DNA of 15,462 nucleotides, from NCBI GenBank assembly GCA_004325065.1, contig PITI01000276.1:1-15462 (forward strand), in the 5' to 3' direction. The translations under genes were made by a program, and so were the position numbers. The stretch is from Hamiltosporidium magnivora. Its lineage: Eukaryota; Microsporidia; Dubosqiidae. The stretch's first letter is position 1. Each line of letters begins with the position of its first letter. The notes below the pieces were generated by a model, which saw only the letters and a list, made by a program, of their open reading frames with translations, ran no database searches and was not told where the DNA came from. Shown piece by piece: positions 8,701 through 15,462 of this stretch.

Positions 8701-10359
8701 ATGGGTGTTAATCGAAAAAGATTATTGTATAATTGATTTTATTTACTTTGGTAGACCATATTAAAAGTTAAAATAACTTTATATTTGTTTAAATTTAAAA
8801 GATACAAGAATTTTTTTTTGTCGCATAAATAATATTACGGAAACAAAATACATTGAGAGTAATTTTGATTTTCTTTTTTCATATTATATTTAATTGCAAA
8901 CGAAATTAAAATTTTGAAAGTTCTTTCACCACTGATATCACATCTCTCGATCATGAGCATCGATTGGAAATAATATATATGATATACGGTGATATTTTAT
9001 GGAAAAAAATTAGAATTAATCATCACACTTTCTAAAAATCTTAATATGTTACAATTCAATAACGTTCATAAATTTCCTCAAGGTTTTATCTCCGCCTTCG
9101 GAACTATCTGACAATATGAATACATATTCTCTAAAATGAAATACCCAAAAATTATTTTCTGAAAAAATTGGCAAATGAGCACTTGAAGTCGTGCTGATAA
9201 ATTCTACAAGCAAAAGACCAACAATTTAAAGAAGCTATCGGAGAAGATTATAACACAATAATCTCATTAATAATTATTTAGGCTTCACATTTTTTGTTAT
9301 TTTCTTCCTTTTTTGGCAAAAAAAAAATCCAAAAACTAAATGAATTGTATTTATATAATTTATTTATATTTTTGAACCTTATTTAAAAAAAACTTATTAT
9401 ACATGATTCTCGTGACGAAAAGATGCAAGAATGATATGTAAGACGTCCCTTAGCCAGATAAAATATTTCCAGAAGCTGTAGTTTAGAGACCCTTATTCCA
9501 ATCAAAATAAATATTTTTGTCAATATGATTCCTGCTAAAATTATATCATTAGATTATCTTTACTTTTGGATTTACAACTAAACTCGATCTATGATTATTC
9601 AAAAGACAGAAAATGCAAAGCGAATATATTTCTGGATGACTAAGGTATGGTTTCCGGCTAAAATATTTTAATCCGAATGCAAAAAAAATCCGATTTGATG
9701 TCCTTTTATAAAAGAAAAAAATTTGACTCTAGAGCTTATATAAAATAGATTTCATATGGTAATTACACGGGAAACTGTAAAAATTTGGTTAAAAATTATT
9801 TTTTGAAAAAAAATCCTTAGTTTTCCACATGAGTAGATATTTTAAATACAAATAAAGCGAATTAATTTGTTTATAAGTACTTCATATAGTTTTACTTAGA
9901 CAAATATTCAATAATAATTTCAAATTAATATAATATCCCGCTTTGTCTCTATATTTATTCTACTATTCTTTTCCAAATTCGCCTTTCGTAAAGATATAAA
10001 CACCAAATATATAATAGGTATTTTAATGAATGGGAAAATGCAAAATTTTGTAATATAGTCTTGCCGTTAGTGATTGAAATATTTACTACCTATTAAATGC
10101 AAAAATACGAGAACAGAAATTTATAGAAGCGAAAGAATAAAGTTTAAATTATTTTTTTAACAACTTTAGTATGAAGCAATAATTTGGGGTACTATCATAT
10201 TTACTTGAAAAACATAAAATAGTTTATATATTTCAATCCTATGGGTAGAAAGAAAAATTGACAGCAAAAATATAAAAAATGAAAAAAATAAAAGATTGAA
10301 CAGTTCGAAAACTAGTTTAAAACAGATAAAATTATGTGATATAAGAGTACTATAAAGAC
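5741..10359. other. Gene desert, about 4.6 kb, AT-rich
   Basis: I find no gene I can support on either strand. The longest open stretches are 82 residues (6036-6284, +), 72 (7020-7238, +) and 71 (7458-7673, -). They show no motif, and are what chance allows in such DNA. Slightly less AT-rich islands occur near 6780-7015, 8040-8170, 8560-8700 and 9410-9480 and may be eroded repeats. A 9-bp inverted repeat, TAAAACCCC (6830-6838) with GGGGTTTTA (6983-6991), encloses about 150 bases. No tRNA, rRNA or CRISPR-like array was seen. Confidence 0.6.
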
Positions 10360-10734
10360 TCGAGGGGTTCTTTCACAAACAATCATCCATATTAATACCA
10401 AACTATCATTGAGAAACAATTGCCAGGCTACTCTAGTCTGCTTGCTTAACATGATATTCTCGTCTGCCTGCCATTATTCGTCTGTGTGTTAATCAGCCAG
10501 TATCCCTTAAAACCTCAAGATAGCTGCTAGTTTAGAAGGAAACCAAAGGAAAGTATTGTATTCAGTACTTTAATCTGTCACAGCCATTGGAAAAATTGGT
10601 TTAGATGTGCTATTCTAGCAGTGCAAAAGTGTTTGAAACAATACCTATAAATCGCTAACCTGCAATTCTTAGGTACTATAGTGAGAAATTTGGCCGTACA
10701 GTTAATTTCAATGTGTTAAAATAATTGACACAAA
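10360..10734 (+). mobile_element. Probable 5' leader of the decayed retrotransposon
   Basis: Composition becomes less AT-rich from about 10360 (ACTCGAGGGGTTC, then a run of CTGCTTGC, CGTCTGCCTGCC and CGTCTGTGTG words up to about 10500) and leads into the first readable codons of the retroelement ORF. No ORF is visible. The left limit is a guess from composition; no target-site duplication was found. Confidence 0.3.
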
Positions 10735-11294
10735 ATGAGCAGAAAGGGAAATAAAGTAAGAAGAAAATAGAGACTGATTTAAAATCGCAACATGTATCGC
10801 CGAGTCATGTTCCGTAACTGACACTTCGCTCTATATTAACGGGAGAGATAAGTTCCTGTATAAGCTCAAAGAATTCACAGAGAAAGAAATCAAAGATGAA
10901 ATGGTTCGAACTAGAAAACTTACAAATGAATTGTTAATAGAAAAGTTTTTGAACTCATAAATCGGATCACTTGTGAATATGTTGAATATTATGACCAATT
11001 TTGTTGCTGATGCAGCTCACTACTCTAGTAGATCCAGGCATACTATGAAGAAGGTACACTCAATATAAACCCAGATCTGTTTTGAAAGAAAAAAATTCAA
11101 AGCAAAAGTTAAAACTAGTACTTAAAAAGATATTACAAAGAAAGCTCGTAAGCAACGAAAAGTTTTTCGCTTCAGAAGCAATAAGCCTTAAAAAAATTAT
11201 TCGAGAGTTTAATTTAAACAGGTGCGGTGCAACTGATCTCTCCGAGGCTTTCGTTAAGAAGAATAAGTCTTCAAATGTCTACAAAAAAATGTAA
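10735..11294 (+). pseudogene. N-terminal coding remnant of the retrotransposon ORF
   Basis: An ATG at 10735 opens MSRKGNKVRRK and then meets a stop. A shift into the frame starting at 10760 gives about 100 codons to 11068 (including LYINGRDKFLYKLKEF) broken only by one TAA at 10958-10960. Another shift at about 11066 continues as a lysine-rich stretch to a TAA at 11294 (including KQKLKLVLKKILQRKLVSNE). The pieces join end to end, as expected of one ancestral frame hit by two or more indels and a nonsense change. No zinc finger or Myb domain is visible. Function is inferred only from position upstream of the RT domain. Confidence 0.55.
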
Positions 11295-11672
11295 CGATGT
11301 ATGAAAATAAGAAGCAATTCAAAAAGCGAATCGCCTGTTTGTGTTAGTCCAAGATCGATCCTATCGTAGATTGTCTTAGCGCAAAGCACCTTGAGAATGT
11401 GGTTAAATATGAAAAAATTTAAGAACCCTAATTTGCATAGTAGTGCAATTATGACAAATTAGTTGCGTATAATGATATTTTGATACTTTTCGTCGGATAC
11501 TCATCAGGCTTTGTTCAATTCGCTTGAATAAATTATAGATATTAGTAATTGGCTTCTCTTGGAAACCTTCCAGAATAGTTTGTATTTGTAATGTCTACAT
11601 CAAGAAATTTACGCGTCTTCATGCATATCTTTAAGATTGTAAAAGTTATTTGTTTAGAAGGAACTCGTATCC
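11295..11672 (+). pseudogene. Heavily eroded stretch between N-terminal remnant and RT domain
   Basis: No frame stays open for long here. Short pieces such as RLFVL near 11332-11346 may be remnants of the coding sequence, and the position between two readable parts of the same ORF implies that it was coding. This is inference from position. Confidence 0.35.
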
Positions 11673-12083
11673 GACTGGCATTATTTTTGGGTTACTTATC
11701 TAATACGTAGTCGTACACCAAAGACTAGTGTTGATTTTATACCGATAACATATGTCAAAGTTAAACAAACCGACAAAAAAATGTGTTACTAAAGAAATAA
11801 GACTTGAAATGAAAATTCGAGAGTTGCTTCAGAGATAATTAGTTAGGATTTCTTATGAGAATCAAGGATCGAAGTAAAGCCCTATTTAATGTTGCAATTA
11901 GTAAAGTGTACAGAAACAATCTTAAGACAACACGATTGATTTTAGAAAAGCTTTAATTCTATAGATCATGCTTATTTGACTCTGAGCATTGGAAACCTCA
12001 ATTTCCCCGCTGAATCCTGAAATTTATCCAAGGTAAAATTATCAAAATGGAAAATTGATATATCAGTAGGGCCTGAAAAAATC
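11673..12083 (+). pseudogene. Broken N-terminal half of the reverse transcriptase domain
   Basis: The frame from 11673 reads DWHYFWVTYLIRSRTPKTS and continues into DFIPITYV, which fits RT motifs 1-2 (fingers, xPIT). After a shift near 11782 it reads CVTKEIRLEMKIRELL, followed by a stop in what looks like DNQLGF (CAG to TAG). Further shifts lead through ALFNVAISKVYRNNLKTT to motif A, IDFRKAF (11935-11954), whose aspartate (11938-11940) is a catalytic metal ligand. A one-base loss next to 11954 then leads into NSIDHAYL in the frame of the downstream ORF, with a TGA at 12018-12020. At least four lesions are visible. Confidence 0.7.
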
Positions 12084-12863
12084 ATGAGCAAGAAAATTGA
12101 GAATGGAATTCTGCAAGGAGATAGTTTGTCACCATTGTTGATTTTGTTGTGTATGGATTCATTAAGCCGAAAGCTTAATGAAAAATACACAAAAGTGACA
12201 GTACAAACAGATGCGGAATCCCATTCTACTAATCATCTCTTGTTTATTGATGATCTAAAGCTCCTTGCTAAAGACAGTTCAACATTGAGTGCTATCACAG
12301 ACGAAGCAAAGGAATTTTTAAAGGTGATTGGGTTAGAGATTAACAAAGAGAAGTCTGCCACAAATGATACGTGTTATGAAGATACTGCTACTCGTGTAGA
12401 AGGTTTTGGTGTTTACAAATATTTAGGAATAATAGAAGATAGCAGAGGAATTCAAACACGTAGCTCATTTGAAGAAGTACAAAGCAAACTGATAGCAAGA
12501 GTTGAAAGACTTTGTCACACTAGATTAAACGCAAAAAATCTATTTTCAGCAATCAATCAACATGCGATATCGTCAATCAACTATCACATAGGAGTACTTC
12601 GACTTGAACCGACTGACTTCTCTAAGTTAGATGATGTAGTGCGGGCGGTGTTGGTGAAGAATAAGATACATCTTCGCCCAGGATGTAAAGAGCATTTGTC
12701 TCTTCTCAGAACAGAACTTGAAAGAGGCCTACATAGTGTTGAGTTGCGAAGCGAACATATGCTTCTGCAATTCTTGGATTTTCTGAAAAACATAACGAAT
12801 CCTCAAACGGAAGAGCAAAAATCCCAAAGGTTGAGAAATATAGTAAAACTTATTAACCACTAA
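12084..12863 (+). CDS. Reverse transcriptase core (palm/thumb), longest intact piece of the retroelement
   Basis: The open frame runs from 12021, after a TGA, to 12863; 12084 is its first ATG. The 259 residues show motif B GILQGDSLSP (8-17), motif C FIDD (54-57, catalytic aspartates 56-57, Phe-Ile replacing the usual Tyr-Ala), motif D-like GLEINKEKS (83-91), motif E YKYLGI (111-116) and a thumb with LRTELERGLHSVEL (208-221). Motif A lies upstream, behind a frameshift and a stop, so this ORF alone could not make an active polymerase. After the stop the next frame carries on with a KYGFEEEFTKKK stretch, which shows that the TAA is a lesion and not the true end. Expression is doubtful; 'ORF within a pseudogene' is the safest label. 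Confidence 0.8.
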   Translation: MSKKIENGILQGDSLSPLLILLCMDSLSRKLNEKYTKVTVQTDAESHSTNHLLFIDDLKLLAKDSSTLSAITDEAKEFLKVIGLEINKEKSATNDTCYEDTATRVEGFGVYKYLGIIEDSRGIQTRSSFEEVQSKLIARVERLCHTRLNAKNLFSAINQHAISSINYHIGVLRLEPTDFSKLDDVVRAVLVKNKIHLRPGCKEHLSLLRTELERGLHSVELRSEHMLLQFLDFLKNITNPQTEEQKSQRLRNIVKLINH

Positions 12864-13204
12864 TAAAAAACTTTTTAAAAATAAAATACGGCTTCGAAGA
12901 GGAATTCACAAAGAAGAAATCGGAAGGGGCTCAACAAGCCAAATCTTATAACGAAATCGAAAAACAAAACTACATATGAAGTTATTTTATACCAGAAGTA
13001 ACGAGCTAGTAAGTTAAATTACACCAGAAATAGTTAAAGAAAGGAGGTTTAAGATCATTTAATTAACCAGTTTTCTGTTATATCCAGGATAGAAATATAT
13101 TCTGGAGCAGAAAGTTTGAGCCACACTATAACACGTCTATGAAAAGAGTAAATCGTTTAAGATTAAGACATAAAAAAACTTGGTTATTGCTATACCTGAC
13201 AAAA
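12857..13204 (+). pseudogene. Linker remnant between RT thumb and endonuclease
   Basis: A frame starting at 12857 reads LIKNFLKIKYGFEEEF and then a Lys/Gln-rich stretch to a TGA at 12977-12979. Another frame at once gives HMKLFYTRSNELVS. From about 13076 a third segment reads CYIQDRNIFW and stays open to a stop at 13205-13207. In R2-group elements a CCHC knuckle lies in this part of the protein; no intact Cys/His set can be seen here, which suggests that it has been lost to mutation. Confidence 0.5.
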
Positions 13205-13286
13205 TAATGAAATGGTACTATGCTTAGATATTATTTTTAGATAAATATAATTTTCAGTCTTCAAAACGAATTAAGGCTTTTGAGTT

Positions 13287-13648
13287 CAGGGAATTCTTGA
13301 TAACGAGTATGCAGAGATAAGAGAATACTTCTGAATAAAAACAGAGGTCGAAATTAGGAATATTAGACCATATTAATCAATTATGACAAGAGCATCATAT
13401 GATAATCTTCAGTATCTAAGAATTAATTTCCAGGGTTTTCGAATATTTAAGACAAAAGCTTAAGAAATATTACTATTAGTAAATTAATTGGATCTCATTT
13501 ACACTTAATTGTGAAGATAATTTCTTATTTGATGACCTGGGACGCTATTTTAACTAAATACTACAGTTATTATCTTAAAATAATACAAATATTCATGAAT
13601 TTAAAGGAATACATTCAGTCGATAGTACTCAGGAATACAGTTGAATAA
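13287..13648 (+). pseudogene. C-terminal restriction-like endonuclease remnant
   Basis: From 13287 the frame gives ILDNEYAEIR, a TGA, then IKTEVEIRNIRPY and a TAA. The RNxRP segment is where RLE-type elements carry the catalytic R-P-D; here the residue after RP is not Asp, or has been displaced by an indel. A later frame (13451-13648) is open for 65 codons, including LIVKIISYLMTWDAILTKYY and EYIQSIVLRNTVE before the TAA at 13646-13648, taken as the natural end of the element's ORF. Assignment rests on position after the RT and on family resemblance recalled from memory. Confidence 0.55.
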
Positions 13649-14296
13649 TTTTTTTTGATTGAAGAAGAAAACTTGAGCCGAAACAAAATTCAGAAGTGAG
13701 TTGTGCAAGATCGTCACAAGTGTTATCATAAGCCCAGGTGAATCCACAACTTCATTCTATCTAAAACAAATGAATAATCAGGATGGTTGTGTTAAACAGG
13801 ATAATAGAAAATAATTATACCTCGTATTATTTTATATCGCGTGGAGAGAAAATAACCACATTAAAAACTATCTGGTTGGAATGAGTGCTTGAAATTGTTA
13901 TACAGTTCATTTTGAAATTTTGGTGGAATATTAACTAATATAGATTTATAGACCAATTCCCTATAATTCGTGATACACCAACTTAAAAAGACGATTGGAA
14001 TATTTCCAGGTGTTCATCCTCGACACCGAGAGGTTAAAAAAGAATGGAAAATGTAAAATATCATTTGATGGGCATATACACGGCGAAGGAACTAAAAATC
14101 AATGTAAATGAAGAAACAGAAACAGATAAAGGTGTGAAGAGGCCAATCGGCTGTTAGAAATCATTTTAATGGTAGAAAATTTGTTATCCCATAATTTTTT
14201 GATCCTATTTCAACTTTAATGATGCAAGAAAGAAAAGTAAGGCCCGAATGAAAAATGATAACAAGAAATATTATTTTAATAAACCAGTCTTTGTTG
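13649..14296 (+). other. 3' untranslated region of the retroelement and flanking DNA
   Basis: There is no supportable gene. The first 280 bases probably form the 3' UTR: 13821-13930 recurs in diverged form at 1253-1386. Beyond that, a 37-codon ORF starts at an ATG at 14044 (MENVKYHLMG...) and ends at a TAG at 14155-14157. Its frame is interrupted upstream by stops and it matches nothing I recognise. The outer limit of the element is not visible. Confidence 0.4.
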
Positions 14297-14331
14297 CATG
14301 TGCTCTAATTTTTTTAAAAAAATAGAGCATG
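14297..14331. repeat. Near-perfect 35-base palindrome (hairpin)
   Basis: CATG-T-GCTCT on the left pairs with AGAGC-ATG on the right, around a self-complementary core ATTTTTTTAAAAAAAT, with only one or two unpaired bases. It could extrude as a cruciform or fold as a long hairpin RNA. It lies between the retroelement tail and the right arm of the large inverted repeat. Its role is unknown. Confidence 0.8.
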
Positions 14332-14696
14332 TCTGTATGAACATCACTTATTCGGGGCCTCGTGAGAGTTTAGAACAGCTTCTTTCAAAATTACTTAAGA
14401 AAATTTTTTTTATACAATAATCCGATCTCATCAACCCAGCTTATTAAAAATACATTACTTTTCCACAAATTTTTTCTGCTTTTGAGAATAAACTTAGAAA
14501 TTTACCTTACATCATTTTCTTATTTTATTCTAAGGCTAAGGTTTTTTTTCCAAAGTAGTTTCTAGATAATTTTCAGTTTGAGAATTCATAATAATAAACG
14601 TCTGTGAGCTTTTTAAAAATTATGTCACTCTAGATAATGGCGATGTTAATTATCTATATAACAATATTATAGAAACATGAATACACATTCTTTAAT
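14332..14696. other. AT-rich intergenic stretch before the right arm
   Basis: There is no ORF worth calling on either strand and no recognisable motif. It has no counterpart on the inner side of the left arm, which places the inner edge of the duplication at about 14697-14706. Confidence 0.6.
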
Positions 14697-15170
14697 AAAA
14701 CTACTAAACTCATAACGTGTTTATAGTAAGAATTTCATTTTTGATTACCCATATGTATTTAAACTTTAGAACAAAATAGATTTGTTCATTCATTCTCGGA
14801 ACTACATCTCTTCGGAATCTTAGCCACCCTCTGTAATACCTCCACCGGTCTCTTTCTGTTGGTTCGTTTACTTTTTTGGGTTTCGTAGGAATGTGGTTTT
14901 AAATGATGGGTTGTTAGCCATACGCCCAATCTGAAGGACCAGTCCCTTTTAGTCGCCTCTTATGACAAGCAAAGAATACTGCAAGTCAATTCTGCTCTCG
15001 ACATGGCGGGGTGAAACAAAATATATTGGAAGAGCATATATGATGAAAGTAGAGCAAAATAAAATACGACATTTAATAATTTAAAATTTATTAGAAAATC
15101 AAATTTCTATACGAGATGATGTTTTTTTCTGTTCTATTTAGAACTTAACTTTTAGCAAGAATGTTAAAAC

Positions 15171-15180
15171 TTTATTTATT
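15171..15180 (-). promoter_or_regulatory. Polyadenylation signal overlapping the stop of the second RVB2 copy
   Basis: Mirror copy of 756-765: AATAAATAAA across the TAA stop at 15174-15172, unchanged. If this copy has a promoter outside the window, its transcript could be processed like that of the first. Confidence 0.45.
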
Positions 15181-15462
15181 TAAACACGATATCGCTCGAT
15201 TTTCATCCAAAAATATGTCACTGACTCGTTTAATATCTTCTAAAATTATACTTCTATTTCTTTTCGATGCTCTTGCATTAGAAAACGTTAATAAATTCAA
15301 AGAATATCTCAGACTTGTATTTGAAGCAATATCAACTAAATATTTCAGGGATTCTTTATCAATAGCAATATTTTCTTCTTCCATCCGCAATTTAACTATA
15401 CTTTCAATTTCTTTTCCCGTATATTCTTCAGTTTTTACTATCAAGGCTCTATCAATAAAATC
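15172..15462 (-). CDS. RVB2: Second Rvb2/RUVBL2 C-terminus, cut by the window edge
   Basis: The last 96 residues of an Rvb2-type AAA+ ATPase, open from the edge (DFIDRALIV...) to a TAA at 15174-15172. It includes the arginine finger in DRALIV and sensor 2 SLRY, which help the hexameric ring hydrolyse ATP. The protein and the DNA are identical to codons 158-253 of the copy at 3-764, synonymous sites included. The natural start is outside, so it cannot be said whether this is a full second gene or a 3' fragment. The two copies converge on the interior. Complete identity points to a very recent duplication, gene conversion, or an assembly that folded one locus onto both ends. Confidence 0.88.
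   Translation of the reverse strand, partial: DFIDRALIVKTEEYTGKEIESIVKLRMEEENIAIDKESLKYLVDIASNTSLRYSLNLLTFSNARASKRNRSIILEDIKRVSDIFLDENRAISCLNK

Larger units (their letters stand above)
10735..13930 (+). mobile_element. Decayed R2/R4-type non-LTR retrotransposon (RT plus restriction-like endonuclease)
   Basis: Fragments of one reading frame can be followed through all three + strand frames from an ATG at 10735 to a stop at 13646-13648, a span of about 970 codons, normal for single-ORF elements of the R2/R4 (RLE-bearing) group. Order: N-terminal part (10735-11294), RT fingers (from 11673), RT palm and thumb (11935-12863), linker (12857-13204) and endonuclease-like C-terminus (about 13287-13648). 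A 3' tail with a relative at 1253-1386 follows. No poly-A tail or target-site duplication is apparent. Such elements are known in transposon-rich microsporidia. The clade name is inferred from domain order and motif wording. Confidence 0.75.
14697..15462 (-). repeat. Right arm of long inverted repeat
   Basis: Reverse complement of 474-1239, ending at the window edge, so its outer limit is unknown. The part matching the RVB2 coding end and its first 165 bases of flank shows no difference from the left arm. The G+C-richer part (14776-15007) and the sequence just inside it carry the nine differences. This arm has CACCCCGCC and AAGAGGCGAC where the left arm has CACCCCACC and AAGAAGCGAC. Confidence 0.95.

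Noticed and set aside
11972..12190. 72-residue open frame on the - strand
   Set aside because: Antisense to RT motifs A-B.
12584..12793. 69-residue open frame on the - strand
   Set aside because: Antisense to the RT thumb region.
1..15462. CRISPR array, prokaryotic operon or phage module
   Set aside because: No regularly spaced repeats; the genes are eukaryotic in type, so no prokaryotic system was called.

Overview
The window looks like nuclear DNA from a microsporidian or a close relative. It is strongly A+T-rich and its genes have no introns. The two confident genes are eukaryotic: the AAA+ ATPase Rvb2/RUVBL2 and an XPD/FANCJ-family iron-sulfur helicase. Both end with an AATAAA signal that overlaps the stop codon. 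The helicase start codon is preceded directly by a CCCC block, like the CCC-type start signal known from microsporidia. Gene density is low and a non-LTR retrotransposon is present, so an expanded, transposon-rich lineage is more likely than a compact one. The genus cannot be fixed from this sequence.

Layout. Bases 3-764 hold the last 253 codons of an RVB2 gene on the + strand. Bases 474-1239 form the left arm of an inverted repeat. It contains the RVB2 3' end, about 150 bases of flank and a G+C-richer block (915-1160). The right arm (14697-15462) is the reverse complement, so a second RVB2 3' end enters from the right edge on the - strand and the two copies converge. About 13.5 kb lies between the arms.

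Inside the arms come: a fragment resembling a retrotransposon 3' tail (1253-1386); an unexplained G+C-richer non-coding block (1490-1965); AT-rich DNA; an intact 727-residue FANCJ/BRIP1-like helicase on the - strand (3539-5722); about 4.6 kb with no gene I can support (5741-10359); a decayed R2/R4-type non-LTR element on the + strand (about 10735-13650, with leader and tail around it); a strong hairpin (14297-14331); and AT-rich DNA up to the right arm.

Functionally, Rvb2 (chromatin remodelling and complex assembly) and the helicase (DNA repair and replication of structured DNA) are housekeeping genes with no evident operon-like link. The rest is a repeat landscape: a dead LINE with a surprisingly intact reverse-transcriptase core, a second related LINE tail, and a large, nearly identical inverted duplication. 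The most notable signals are the mosaic divergence of the inverted repeat, the structured non-coding block at 1490-1965, and the uneven decay of the retroelement.
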